Source: Candidatus Heimdallarchaeota archaeon LC_3 (GTDB lineage Archaea > Asgardarchaeota > Heimdallarchaeia > Hodarchaeales > LC-3). From it: 64,000 nucleotides of DNA. The translations under genes and the position numbers were made by a program. Where the stretch lies: contig MDVS01000033.1 of NCBI GenBank assembly GCA_001940645.1, positions 1-64,000 of the forward strand, read 5' to 3'. The notes beneath the pieces are model-generated. The model was not told the DNA's origin. It did not search any database and saw only the letters and a list, made by a program, of their open reading frames with translations. Positions 42,174-51,689 of this stretch are shown here, in pieces (position 1 is the stretch's first letter; each line of letters begins with the position of its first letter).

Positions 42174-44018
42174 AAACTTTCTTTTTATCTCAATAATATC
42201 TTGCAAAGCAAATAAATCGGGACCAGATAATAAAGCTTTGATTTCAGGATCTTGGAGTTTAATCGCTTGAGTTTCAGTAATATCTACATATAATATATCA
42301 TCTATATTTAGTTGTCGGCCTACTGTTGGACCTTTGATGCTACAACCTACTTGTTGACCAGTGGATGCAACCTGTAGATAGTCGTTTTCTTCTTTTATTT
42401 GAAGCACCTCCCCAATACGTTTATTTGAGGAATTAATTAACTTAGCTTTTGGGGTTAATTTTCCTCCAAGAACCTCAATTCCTACCACCGCAGGATTGTT
42501 TTGTCTAAAAATATTAGGTAAAACTTTGATTTTTCCAGCGAAAACTAAGTCTTTTAATAGTGCAGATTCTTCTTCTCGTTCTAATTCACGTACCCACTCT
42601 TGATATTCCTCTACTAATCGATAAATTACATCATTCGTAAAAATTTTAACTTTGACAATATCTGCATAATCTTTTGCTTCAGGGAGAGTAGTGGCATTAA
42701 ATGATAAAATTGTACCATATTTTTCTTCCTTTTCTTTTGCTAATTCAGCTTCAATTACGTCTCTTTTTGTAATATTCCCAACAGATGCTATTCGTATTGG
42801 AATATTGTTATCCTTTAAAAGTCCAACAAGAGCTTCAAGGGAACCTAGAGCATCTGTTTTAAGAATAATTCCTTCATCTTCAGTTTCTATTAATGCTTTG
42901 CTAAATTCTTCTTGAATTTCTTTTTTAAGTTTTGAAACATTAGTAGTTTCTCTTACTACATATAAAGTAGATCCAGCTATTGCTCCTTCTGTATCTGGGG
43001 CAACGATTTTTACACCAGCGGCAGCAATTATCTGATCAACCTGATTGAATCTTTCTCGAGGATCCCTAATTTCATCAAGTGGCTTAGGTACGAGTAATGC
43101 TCGAATGTGAGTTTCTATTACTCCATTCAATCCACCAAAAATTATTTTATCATTTTTTCTCATAACTCCCTGTAATAAAAGAAAGTCAATAGTTTTTCCT
43201 ATATGACCTTCTTTCACTTCAAGAATTGATCCTGATCCCGTTTCCTCTGGATCAAATTTTAGTTTATCAGTGAGAAATCGTTGAGATAAACCTGCTAAGA
43301 ATAAGAATAATTCTGGAATTCCTTCACCCGTAATTGCTGAAGTTGGAATTATTACAACTTTTTTGGTTAATTCTGAACCTTTAATTCTATCAAACCGATC
43401 AGCACTAACTTTAGCGACATCATACAAATCAGTCATCAGTTCGTAGATTTTGTTGTCAATGTTTTCAATAACTCTAGAACTTTGAGCTTGTAAAGATTGA
43501 ACCATAGTCATTTTTGGGTGTGATTTCCATTTAGGGAATCGATCTATTTTGTTAAGAGCAATAACAAAAGGTACACGATTATTTTTTAGTATACGAATTG
43601 ATTCTATTGTTTGTGGTTGTATACCTCTAATAAGATCTACAACAAGAACCGCGAGGTTTGCTGCACTTGCTCCACGTTGTCGCAAATTGATAAAAGAAGC
43701 GTGACCAGGTGTATCTACAAAAAGAACGCCTGGAATTTCTAAACTTTCAATTTTCATTGCTTTCATTAATTTTCCAGCAACATCATTTATTGTTTCTGCG
43801 GGTATAAAACTTGCTCCAATATGCTGTGTTATTCCAGCTGTTTCTCTAGCTTGTACTACGGTACCACGTACTTTATCAAGTAAAGAAGTTTTTCCAGAGT
43901 CAACGTGTCCTAAAATACAGAAAACAGGAGAGCGGATTAGTTTCCCTGAAGCATCAGTTTTTTGCTTTTCACGAGGATCTCTAACTTCTCTAGATTTTCT
44001 TCCTTTTTTTTTTCCCAT
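42144..44018 (-). CDS. infB: Translation initiation factor aIF5B (IF2 homologue)
   Basis: This is the GTPase that joins the ribosomal subunits at the end of initiation. The 624-residue sequence has G1 GHVDSGKT (37-44), G3 DTPGH (102-106) and G4 NKID (156-159). Residues 1-30 are basic (GKKKGRKSREVRD). Downstream are the eIF5B beta-barrel domains II and IV with VFAGKIKVLPNIFRQNNPAV and TGQQVGCSIKGPTVGRQL. Domain III carries DALGSLEALVGLLKDNNIPI. The length is close to other archaeal aIF5B (about 600), without the long N-terminus of eukaryotic eIF5B. Its 3' end is convergent and overlaps the hypothetical gene by 30 bp. Confidence 0.95.
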   Translation of the reverse strand: MGKKKGRKSREVRDPREKQKTDASGKLIRSPVFCILGHVDSGKTSLLDKVRGTVVQARETAGITQHIGASFIPAETINDVAGKLMKAMKIESLEIPGVLFVDTPGHASFINLRQRGASAANLAVLVVDLIRGIQPQTIESIRILKNNRVPFVIALNKIDRFPKWKSHPKMTMVQSLQAQSSRVIENIDNKIYELMTDLYDVAKVSADRFDRIKGSELTKKVVIIPTSAITGEGIPELFLFLAGLSQRFLTDKLKFDPEETGSGSILEVKEGHIGKTIDFLLLQGVMRKNDKIIFGGLNGVIETHIRALLVPKPLDEIRDPRERFNQVDQIIAAAGVKIVAPDTEGAIAGSTLYVVRETTNVSKLKKEIQEEFSKALIETEDEGIILKTDALGSLEALVGLLKDNNIPIRIASVGNITKRDVIEAELAKEKEEKYGTILSFNATTLPEAKDYADIVKVKIFTNDVIYRLVEEYQEWVRELEREEESALLKDLVFAGKIKVLPNIFRQNNPAVVGIEVLGGKLTPKAKLINSSNKRIGEVLQIKEENDYLQVASTGQQVGCSIKGPTVGRQLNIDDILYVDITETQAIKLQDPEIKALLSGPDLFALQDIIEIKRKFSGQRFWGAP

Positions 44019-44227
44019 AGTTAATCATCTACCAGAGAAATATATAAATCTCTAAGGTCAGAAATATGCATTTTATGTAAAAATTCTGTTCTTAGAAGAG
44101 AAAACTGAATAATTTAAGAAATGTTTAGAACCATTATAGTTTTCACATTCGAATTATCATTTAAAATTTCAATAAAAATTATAAAAGAGTTTTTTATATG
44201 TAATTATTTGATAAAAAATTGGTTAAT

Positions 44228-45151
44228 TTAATCTTTACCGTTATTAAAAAGGATTTTTTCAACATCAATAGTTTGTAAATATGTAAATATTTGTTCATTA
44301 TTCTCTTGAATTGATAAATATTTTTCGGTTTCCTCATTGGAGATAGCGTCATAAATATTCAACAATCGTGTTATTTGGATATAAGATATTAAAACTCCTT
44401 CTGGAATAAATAATGAGATATAAACAATGATTATACCAGAACCCAATAGGAAAATACTTACTATATCAGTAATACTTGTAAAAAACATGCTAATAGCATG
44501 AATCAGGATAAATAACCAGCAGATAATCCATAAATTCTTAGCTCTCATTACAACTTTAGTTTCTTTTAATGGACTAATATTAACATAAGCAAATAACAAG
44601 AATAAAAGAGTATAAATTCTATAAAATTCACCCAAGTATCGAAAAGCAGTTGAATATATTATTACTCCATTATCTAATTCTAATCCAGCACCTAACGGAA
44701 AATAGGAAGAGAAAGTATGAGGAAGATCAAAGAGAATCACATTAGCTATTTCAGGTTGTTCCATTACTCGCCATAATAGAGTCAATATAAAAAGAATCAT
44801 AAACCATCCGTATCCAATTGCACGATAAATTACAGGAGGTGATTTCCATATGGTTCGTAAAGCATGGATAAATAATATCAAATAACCAATATCTATTGCA
44901 ATATGATGCAATTGATAAAAAAACAGCTTATTAGTAAACCCCGCTATCGGATCTGTTATTAAAATGGTGAATCCACTTATAAAAAATAATGCAAATAATA
45001 AGTAATCATCTATTCTTGAAATTTTATACTTTTTCAACAACAGATAAATAGGTGGAAGAGTAGTAAATGCAATTAAAACGCCTAACCACTGATTAATTGT
45101 AATAATTTGCATCATTTTCGATTTCACCGAAATAAAAAATATTCTACACAT
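44228..45151 (-). CDS. Hypothetical eight-helix membrane protein
   Basis: This 307-residue protein has about eight hydrophobic helices. It begins with MCRIFFISVKSKMMQIITIN, so an internal ATG pair at 45115 (residues 13-14) may be the true start. A cytoplasmic tail of about 45 residues (IYDAISNEETEKYLSIQEN) ends it. The block HHIAIDIGYLILFIHALRTIW resembles the histidine-rich helix 3 of some 7TM sensory membrane proteins, but I recognise no family. It lies between infB and the DinB-like gene and has its own promoter. Confidence 0.6.
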   Translation of the reverse strand: MCRIFFISVKSKMMQIITINQWLGVLIAFTTLPPIYLLLKKYKISRIDDYLLFALFFISGFTILITDPIAGFTNKLFFYQLHHIAIDIGYLILFIHALRTIWKSPPVIYRAIGYGWFMILFILTLLWRVMEQPEIANVILFDLPHTFSSYFPLGAGLELDNGVIIYSTAFRYLGEFYRIYTLLFLLFAYVNISPLKETKVVMRAKNLWIICWLFILIHAISMFFTSITDIVSIFLLGSGIIIVYISLFIPEGVLISYIQITRLLNIYDAISNEETEKYLSIQENNEQIFTYLQTIDVEKILFNNGKD

Positions 45152-45321
45152 GAATATAAGAAATAATGAATCTAATAAAAAAAAAATTTAATATAAAATA
45201 TTATGGAAAATTTTTATTTATGATTTTATGCAATTATTTAATGTTGATCTTTTTCCAATCATTTATATCCAAATATCAAAAAAATATAATCTCTTAATAA
45301 ATATTAATCAATTCAATAGAG

Positions 45322-45795
45322 ATGAAATATTTGACATCTGAAAATATTCTTAAAGACAAAATAAAAGAACAATTAGACGGTAGTTATGCACATACACATT
45401 ATACAGAGATATTGAAAAAAATTTCTTTAAATAATATCAATACTAAACCACCTAATGTTGATTATACCTTTTGGCATTTATTAGAGCATATTAGGATAGC
45501 CCACTGGGATATCATTGAATTTATGGAAAATGTGAACTATAGTTACATGAAATTCCCCGATGATTATTGGCCCAACAAATCTCTTAATGCTACTGAAGAA
45601 ATGTGGAATAAAACAATCCAAGAAATTCATGACTTACATAAAAAAACTATAAAAATGCTATTCAAGCCTGAAATGGATTTATTTGCAAAAATTTCCCATG
45701 GAAATGGTCAGCATTATTTAAGGGAGTTTTTATTAATTGCTGAACACAATGCTTATCATTTTGGACAATTAATGTCTTATATAAAAATAATTTAA
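45322..45795 (+). CDS. DinB-like four-helix metalloprotein
   Basis: This 157-residue protein has the DinB/YfiT fold pattern of four helices with a His3 metal site. Candidate ligands are His52 and His56 in TFWHLLEHIRIA, with His61 nearby, and His142 and His146 in LIAEHNAYHFGQL, an almost invariant ending in this family. A Trp-rich middle (DDYWPNKSL, TEEMWNK) is usual. Family members include thiol S-transferases (bacillithiol- or mycothiol-dependent) and damage-inducible proteins of unknown role. The start ATG 45322 is weakly supported by upstream GAGAT. Confidence 0.82.
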   Translation: MKYLTSENILKDKIKEQLDGSYAHTHYTEILKKISLNNINTKPPNVDYTFWHLLEHIRIAHWDIIEFMENVNYSYMKFPDDYWPNKSLNATEEMWNKTIQEIHDLHKKTIKMLFKPEMDLFAKISHGNGQHYLREFLLIAEHNAYHFGQLMSYIKII

Positions 45796-46371
45796 CTTTC
45801 ATCTTACGTTTTAAGGAAATATTATATTATAATTCATAGAAGACCCAAGCTTTTAATATTAATTGAATTTTTGTATTTTTTCTTATAATTAAGAAGAAAT
45901 TCTATGAAGAGAATTGAAAAAATTAGATCACCAATAATGGGCAAAGAACCAAGTAAATTGATATCACCAAAGTAATAAGATATGAAAATTACTATTAAGC
46001 ATATATTTACTAACTGTACTAAAATATTATCTTTTCAATCGAGTAAATTAGCATTAATTGCAAAAAATTGTTTTTTAATTGTCCTGAAACTGCAAATGGA
46101 GGAATATAAAAGAAAAATTTCAGAAAAATTTATCGAATATTAAGAAACCAATTATTTTCTATAATTCATAGAACATGTTAAAATAATTTCAAGAGGACCT
46201 TCATTTGCAAAAAGTTAAAATATGTTAAATTGAAACTAATATTTATTTTATTTTTTGGACTTATTACACCTGCTATACCCGATAAATCAACTTTGTAAAA
46301 CAAACTCCTTTGTAGCATTTTTAATTAATGAAATTTAAAAGAAGATCTAATAATTTCCTCATTGAAAGGGT
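45796..46371. other. Gene-poor stretch with a possible decayed membrane-protein gene
   Basis: On the minus strand, about 46140 down to 45830, two frames encode stretches that look like an old membrane protein. One is FYIPPFAVSGQLKNNFLQLM; the other, out of phase, is LVQLVNICLIVIFISYYFGD followed by NLLGSLPIIGDLIFSILFIE. They are separated by stops and a frame change, and neither has a start. It may be a pseudogene or chance in low-complexity AT-rich DNA. Nothing else is seen in this 576-bp gap. Confidence 0.25.
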
Positions 46372-46758
46372 TTGAATATCAATAAATTAAAAAATGAAAA
46401 ATTTGAATCTAATACGTTAAATTTATTAGATTATTTTCCGGCTGATATTAGAAGTGATTTGCATTCCGGACTTAAAATGAGAACAATTATGACGTTAACA
46501 GAAATAGCATATCAGAATCCAACAGAAACTAATTTAATTGAGATATCTAAAATATTGAATATTCCTAAGTCAACTATGTCTGATGAGATGAAAAAGTTGA
46601 TTGATTTTGGTTATATCGAATATTTTATTACCACTAAAGTCATAACAGATGCACGATATAAGACTTATATTATTACATCTAAGGGATTGAAACTCCTTCA
46701 TATGTTAAAAAATGTGTTTCAACTCACGATTAACCAAATAAAGGAAAAAGATCAATAA
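46372..46758 (+). CDS. MarR/ArsR-like winged-helix regulator
   Basis: This 128-residue protein starts at TTG 46372, behind AAAGGG at 46364-46369. A winged helix covers residues 35-120: an N-terminal helix with FPADIRSDLHSGLKMRTIM, then NLIEISKILNIPKSTMSDEM as the turn and recognition helix. A beta wing reads IEYFITTKVITDARYKTYII, and a long C-terminal helix could dimerise. The SGLKMRTIMTLTEIAY start resembles a subgroup of archaeal transcription factors rather than classic MarR. Target genes are not obvious; the neighbours are a DinB-like gene and an IS. Confidence 0.75.
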   Translation: MNINKLKNEKFESNTLNLLDYFPADIRSDLHSGLKMRTIMTLTEIAYQNPTETNLIEISKILNIPKSTMSDEMKKLIDFGYIEYFITTKVITDARYKTYIITSKGLKLLHMLKNVFQLTINQIKEKDQ

Positions 46759-47067
46759 ATTGAACATTTATTTATTGAATAAAATGAAATGAAAATATTA
46801 TAAATTTTGTCAAGTTTTCGACTATTATTGATTAGTATTAGTGATATAAGAGAAAAAATTATTATTGTTCCAAGTATAATAACGGATGTTATTATTTTAA
46901 TTTATTTGACCACCAGCTTTCATATTATTGTAAACTTGGGACATTAAAACCATATAAAATTTTATGATAATTATAAATGACCAATTTGGAATTTACACTG
47001 CATAATCAAGAAAATAATTTAGTGTTTCAAAAGTAGGTTTCAAAATTGACAAATTATTTATAGGATT
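46759..47067. other. Intergenic region, no gene seen
   Basis: This is AT-rich sequence with no protein-like frame of useful length apart from an 18-codon minus-strand fragment (MVLMSQVYNNMKAGGQIN) that has no recognisable origin. It separates the regulator gene from the small membrane gene. Confidence 0.35.
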
Positions 47068-47220
47068 TTAAAAAATCTTCGTAATTAATGAAAGAACTCC
47101 TATACTGAGAACAAGAGAGACAATAGTTGTAGCTGCATAGTATAACCCTATTTCAAGGTTGTTAATATCTTTTTTAAGATTGAATTTTGGTTTTCTGTGT
47201 TGTTTGTTTTCTAAAGACAT
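47068..47220 (-). CDS. Small single-helix membrane protein (50 residues)
   Basis: The frame runs from ATG 47220 to TAA 47068. It encodes a basic, soluble N-terminus (MSLENKQHRKPKFNLKKDIN) and one hydrophobic helix (LYYAATTIVSLVLSIGVLSL). Upstream is a strong purine run (GGGGGT at about -12 to -7), stronger than most sites in the window, which supports translation. No family recognised. The nearest gene, the regulator at 46372-46758, points toward it; an IS630 element starts 171 bp away. Confidence 0.55.
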   Translation of the reverse strand: MSLENKQHRKPKFNLKKDINNLEIGLYYAATTIVSLVLSIGVLSLITKIF

Positions 47221-47391
47221 GACATTTTACCCCCAGTGTAAATTAAAAATAGAATTCGTAATTTAATTTAAAGTAACTGGATAATATAGCGATTTTACTA
47301 GGTTTGGAATAAAGAAAAAGATTCCATTCTGACGAATAGGAATTTGTAAAGATAGTTAATTAATCCAAATATAGAACTAATAAAATTATAT

Positions 47392-47418
47392 AGTGTCATT
47401 TCAAAAAAACGACAAAAA
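47392..47418 (+). repeat. Left inverted repeat of the IS630 element
   Basis: This is the left terminal repeat beginning AGTGTCATTTCAAAAAAACG. It matches the reverse complement of 48529-48555 in 24 of 27 positions; mismatches are at positions 4, 19 and 23. The transposase start lies 58 bp inside. Confidence 0.85.
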
Positions 47419-47476
47419 TCATAAATGGGGTAAAAGTCCCGACAAAAATATCTGGACTATATTTAATTGATAATTT

Positions 47477-48502
47477 ATGACAATTACAATTAAACCCCCA
47501 AGTAAAGATGAATATACCTTCCTTCAAAAAGTTTATGAAAATGATTCAAGGAAAAAAGTGCGTAAACGAGCAAATATCATTTTATATTGCATAAATGGTC
47601 TTTCTTTTATTGATATAGCCCAAAAACTTTATTGTTCAATTAAAACTGTTTATAAATGGATAAACATTTGGAATAAAAAGGGAATTGGGAGTATTGTAAA
47701 ATGGCGCCAAACAACCAGCTGGATAAATCAAGTTAAAAGAAGAAATGCACTTGAAAAACTTATTACTGTATCTCCAAAAAGTTTAAGCTTTTCTTTCAAT
47801 AGCTGGTCACTTGTAAAGCTAAGTAAATTCTTTTCTAAACTTCTTGATTATCCTATAAGTCCTGCAACTCTATCAAGAGATTTGAAGATTCTAGGTCTTT
47901 CTTATCGACGTGTTCAAGATTCATTTATACTTAAACCAGTTGATTATGATATTAAACGAGCTTGTTTGCGATTTATAGAGCGGTATTGTCCTCCATCATG
48001 GAGATTAATTTATATTGATGAGAAGGGACCAATTTATTCCATGCGCTATTCTGGTAATACTTGGAGCTTTAATCAACAATACAGAGATGCTAGACAACCA
48101 ACTCGACGAAAAGTGAACTTTCTCGGAGGTTACGATCTTAAAGTCAAGAAATTGAGTATGATTCCTATGGAAGGAAATGCAAGTACCTATTTTTGTGATG
48201 CATTTGATTTAATCCGTCTAGAATTTCTTACAACTGATTATACTAAACTTTTGATAGTTTTGGATAATGCTCGTATTCATACTTCACGAGAAATACTGAA
48301 ATATCTTAATGAGGACAAATGAATAGAATATTTTTTCCTTCCTGCCTATTCTCCCGAACTAAATCCTATCGAAATTTGTTTTCGAAATTATTCTAAGGAA
48401 ATTTTAGAAAATGGTTCTTTTACATCGGAGAAAGACATCATTGAGGAGACTAATATTTATTGTGATTATTATCAAACCTTGAGGACGGAGATCTATGCTT
48501 AA
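47477..48502 (+). pseudogene. IS630-type transposase with in-frame TGA
   Basis: The reading frame from ATG 47477 to TAA 48502 would give 341 residues, interrupted by TGA at 48320-48322 in NEDK[TGA]IEYFFLPAYSPELNP. The N-terminal helix-turn-helix (FIDIAQKLYCSIKTVYKWIN), a second HTH-like part and the DDE core are visible. Aspartates occur in LIYIDEKGPIY and LIVLDNARIH, and the last catalytic Glu in YSPELNPIEICF after the stop. In related transposases this spot is a strand start, often aromatic, so TGG to TGA is a likely mutation. The frame after TGA is coherent to the end, so this is a recent nonsense mutation. TGA functions as a normal stop elsewhere here, so the protein is expected to be inactive. 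Confidence 0.85.
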
Positions 48503-48528
48503 AAAGGTCGTGACTATATTTTAAAAAT

Positions 48529-48555
48529 TTTTGGTCATTTTTTTGAAATGATACT
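48529..48555 (-). repeat. Right inverted repeat of the IS630 element
   Basis: This is the right terminal repeat, reading AGTATCATTTCAAAAAAATG on the minus strand. It pairs with 47392-47418. The transposase stop lies 26 bp inside. Confidence 0.85.
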
Positions 48556-49020
48556 TATTAATTGAAAAATGCAATTACTAATCAAATGTTTTAATTTAGC
48601 TTGAATTATCTTGAAAATAATTGTTGCTAAATTCATCTGATTTGATTCAAATGATATATAATTAGGTTTCAAAATAGAAAATTATTCGTTAACTCAATTA
48701 GCGCTATAAATAGTAATCATGTAATTTTGTAAAATCGAAAGATTGATATTTCCGATTACAAAAGATAGGTAATTCAATTGTAATGAAATAGAATTCCACT
48801 GTTTTTGTTTTATATGTTCCCAATGAACCACATAATTATGCCAACAAGAAAATGAGTTGGAAATTAACTTACTATAAAAATAATTTCTTTCTCATCTGAT
48901 CGTTAGTAAGTATCTTAATGTTAAGATAATGATTATAAAATAGTGGTTAAAACTAAAGATTTGTATATCTTTTAAATTATAATATCCTTTTGACAAACTC
49001 CAAATATTGAGTAGAACATC
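48556..49020. other. Intergenic region, no gene seen
   Basis: This 465-bp AT-rich spacer lies between the IS630 element and the DUF899-like gene. Frames of 61 codons or fewer are present but show no protein-like features. The promoter of the next gene should be within the last 60 bp. Confidence 0.4.
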
Positions 49021-49593
49021 ATGTTTGAACAAGATGAAAAATATCAGGAATTGTATAGAGAAATTAGAGATAAACAACAGGAACTTGTTACCTACCTTAA
49101 AAATAAGCCATCTAAGAAAGTAGATGACTATATTCTAAAGAATCCAGATGGAGAAGAAATTAAGCTTTCAGAATTATTTGGAGATAAACAAGAATTAATT
49201 CTCGTGCATAACATGGGAAAATCATGCCCGTATTGCAACCTTTGGGCACACGGATTCATTGGATTGGTCCCCCACTTTCAAGATAGAGCTGCTTTTGCGT
49301 TAGTTTCACCAGATCCACCAGAAGTCCAAAAAGAAGTCATAAAAGAACGTGGCTATAATTTTCCTATGTTTTCAGCAGATGGGACAACGTTTGTTTCTGA
49401 CATGGGATTTTATGATGAAGAAAATAACAATAATATGCCAGGATTTTCAGTATTTGTAAAAAATGACCAAGGAGAAATAACTAGAACCTCAAAAGACTTT
49501 TTTGGACCATTTGATCCATATAATTCTGTTTGGCACATGTTTGATTTATTACCAGATGGAGTGAACAAATGGAATCCAAAAATTAAATATTAA
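49021..49593 (+). CDS. DUF899-like thioredoxin-fold protein
   Basis: This 190-residue protein has a charged helical start (QELYREIRDKQQELVTYLKN), then a thioredoxin fold with the active-site pair Cys69-Pro-Tyr-Cys72 in NMGKSCPYCNLWAHGF. It ends with GPFDPYNSVWHMFDLLPDG, a hallmark of DUF899 proteins. These are often annotated as thioredoxin-like or AhpC-like and are assumed to act on disulfides or peroxides. The start ATG 49021 has no strong Shine-Dalgarno. The gene is isolated. Confidence 0.82.
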   Translation: MFEQDEKYQELYREIRDKQQELVTYLKNKPSKKVDDYILKNPDGEEIKLSELFGDKQELILVHNMGKSCPYCNLWAHGFIGLVPHFQDRAAFALVSPDPPEVQKEVIKERGYNFPMFSADGTTFVSDMGFYDEENNNNMPGFSVFVKNDQGEITRTSKDFFGPFDPYNSVWHMFDLLPDGVNKWNPKIKY

Positions 49594-49801
49594 AAAAGAA
49601 AAAATAGGTATTTCCATTAAAGAATCATCATTGTTTCAACATGCTCATCATTTTGTCAATATTTGGCTCAATTAAATGAGTAATAGGAATCAATTCATTT
49701 ATTTTTAGGAGAAAAAAAATATCTTTTTACTAAAATTAGAGTAATAACAAAATATTAGAATATAGAATTAGATATTAAAAAAAAAAAAAACGTTGAAAAA
49801 A

Positions 49802-49975
49802 ATGGATAAATTTATTGTCACAAAAGATAAGCTAGCTGAATTTTATAGATACTATTATTATTATAAAGAATACCAACATGGATTATTTGGTCTTCTGACT
49901 TTTGAAGAATTTGTGGAGTCAGCTGGTAAAAAAAAAGAAAATCAAAAGCCTATTTCAAAAAAACAATTGAATTAA
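49802..49975 (+). CDS. Small basic hypothetical protein
   Basis: This frame from ATG 49802 gives 57 residues (TTG 49793 would add three). The sequence is Lys- and Tyr-rich with a helix FYRYYYYYKEYQHGLFGLL, then TFEEFVESAGKKKENQ. The run of Tyr and the polyA upstream make composition bias possible. No family recognised. It is on the same strand as the DUF899-like gene, 208 bp downstream. Confidence 0.35.
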   Translation: MDKFIVTKDKLAEFYRYYYYYKEYQHGLFGLLTFEEFVESAGKKKENQKPISKKQLN

Positions 49976-50098
49976 ATCTTATCTAAGCTTAGAAAGTATT
50001 TTTGAAACTACACTCCTCATGAGCTTATATTTTATAAGGAACTCATTATGAATTTGACAGAATTTGATCCTCTTGAGCTTTAGAAGATAAACTAAATT

Positions 50099-50713
50099 TC
50101 AAACAATAGGTTTGTTAATCGGTTCATAATAAACCGTACATATACTAGCATTAACAAATAATGTTTTATCAACTTTTTTAGATCCATAATCCTCGTGGAT
50201 ATGTCCAAACGCATGAACTTTCAGTTTTATTTCCATTACTCTTTTCAAAAGTTCTTCGCATCCTTTCTGCTCATTTCCCCAATCATTTCTGTTCAGAATT
50301 GAATATGGTGGTCCATGAGTAATTAATATATCTGTATCTTCTGGTATTAGATTCCATTTTTTTCTTAAAAGTTCTCCTTTTGGTAAATTAAAAGCCCAAT
50401 CATAAAACCAAGGTTGCCAAGGTGAACCATAAAATTTAATTCCATCAATTACTACTTCTTCATCTTCAAGATATGTTACATTTGTCATCAAAGACCTTGC
50501 AAGATCATTTTCTCTTTCAAATATTAGTTCATGATTCCCTGCTATAATTATTTTATGAGAATGAGGTAAAGATCCCATTCATTCAGTGAAACGCTTAACA
50601 ACATTAGGAGAGTCTTCTCTACAGAAGTCTCCACTATGCACTAGGACATCCCCATTTGGAATTGGCTCTTTTAGTTCCAAATCATGTGTATCAGAAATAA
50701 AAATCAGTTTCAT
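50099..50713 (-). pseudogene. Calcineurin-like metallophosphoesterase with in-frame TGA
   Basis: ATG 50713 opens the frame, which reads MKLIFISDTHDLELKEPIPN (metal motif SDTHD) and NGDVLVHSGDFCREDS (motif GD). It continues through FTE[TGA]MGSLPHSHKIIIAGNHE, where GNHE is motif 3, then DILITHGPPYSI and VHAFGHIHEDYG. The TGA is at 50579-50581. In relatives this position is a conserved Trp (the FNEWLGSLPHKHK type), so TGG to TGA is the simplest reading. The downstream half alone has an ATG at 50578 and would miss two metal motifs. Everything else in the 205-codon frame is intact, so the mutation is recent, or a readthrough occurs. Confidence 0.85.
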
Positions 50714-50801
50714 GTAAATTTGTGTTTTATTTTGGTTGCCAAAAATATCTTTACATTTTGCTACCTAGATTGATAAATTATTATTTTGAAATACGATAAA
50801 T

Positions 50802-51422
50802 ATGATTCGAATTATTACTATTGGAGATTCTCTTACTGCTGGTTATCCTGGCTTTGATCCTCGCTCTCAAGGGGATATTGAATCAACATATCAATATTGG
50901 GCTAAAAAAGAATTCAAAAAATCGTCTAAATTCTCTGATGTTGAAATTCTTAACCATGGTCTTCTTGGAGATTCTTCTCAGGGAATTTATTCTAGGTCAT
51001 TAAATATTCTTAAAACCATTGATCTTGAAAATGTCATTTTGATTATTATTAACGGAGGAGGAAATGATTGGGATAATGAGCCAATTGATTACTCCAAAAC
51101 GCTAGAGAATTTATTAAAATCTGCAAAAGAAGTAACAGAAAAGGGTATTCCTGTACTTTTAACTTCTATATCCCCTTTTGGAAGTCCTTCCATATTGAAA
51201 CAACTTAAATCTATTGCTTTCGAATTACCAGTATTAATTGATAAAGAAAATAATGATAAAATTTTCTTTTATGACTGGTTTAACCATCTTTATGATGAAA
51301 ATACAAAAAGCTTAAAGAAGAAATATGATTCAGGTGATGGTGAACATTTAAATAAAGCTGGAAACAAATATTTAGGTTATTCAATAGCTGAAAAAGTCAA
51401 TAGAATTATATTGGATAAATAA
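50802..51422 (+). CDS. SGNH/GDSL-family hydrolase
   Basis: This 206-residue protein has all four SGNH blocks: Ser10 in ITIGDSLTAGYPGF, Gly55 in NHGLLGDSSQG, Asn88 in INGGGNDWDNEP, and Asp179 with His182 in SGDGEHLNKAGNKYLG. It lacks a signal peptide, so it is cytosolic and resembles thioesterase/lysophospholipase I-type or carbohydrate-esterase SGNH proteins. The start ATG 50802 is 88 bp from the divergent metallophosphoesterase start. The substrate cannot be inferred. Confidence 0.9.
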   Translation: MIRIITIGDSLTAGYPGFDPRSQGDIESTYQYWAKKEFKKSSKFSDVEILNHGLLGDSSQGIYSRSLNILKTIDLENVILIIINGGGNDWDNEPIDYSKTLENLLKSAKEVTEKGIPVLLTSISPFGSPSILKQLKSIAFELPVLIDKENNDKIFFYDWFNHLYDENTKSLKKKYDSGDGEHLNKAGNKYLGYSIAEKVNRIILDK

Positions 51423-51689
51423 AATACATAGAACCTAACATCTATCATTTAATGTTTATTACTAGAAGTCCTTTTGATTCCCTCGTTCATTGGTGCTAGT
51501 TTTCAGGGATTATCATTCATTAATATTCCAATTCCTTATAATTCAGCTCAATTTATTTTTGAATATTAAAGAAACTATGAAAAAAAGCCAGAATTCTTGG
51601 ATTTGAAAAAAGTATCCAGTCTTATCTAGGCTTGGATTTTTTGATTTAAATTTAGTAGCCTGCTATATATCTTCTAATTATGTTGCTTA

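Larger units (their letters stand above)
47392..48555 (+). mobile_element. IS630-family insertion sequence, inactivated
   Basis: The 1164-bp element is bounded by inverted repeats that match at 24 of 27 positions (47392-47418 and the complement of 48529-48555), with the outer sequence AGTRTCATTTCAAAAAAA. The trinucleotide TAT flanks both ends directly, consistent with insertion at TA as in IS630/Tc1. It contains one transposase frame interrupted by an in-frame TGA. It sits in the gene-poor stretch between a small membrane gene and a DUF899-like gene. Confidence 0.85.

Noticed and set aside
46759..47067. Minus-strand fragment encoding MVLMSQVYNNMKAGGQIN
   Set aside because: Eighteen codons with no continuation and no homologous motif.
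48320..50581. TGA read as tryptophan throughout the genome
   Set aside because: TGA terminates thrC, the LURP-like gene, an ABC-2 permease and the hypothetical gene at 42173, and Trp is TGG everywhere else, so a code change is not supported.
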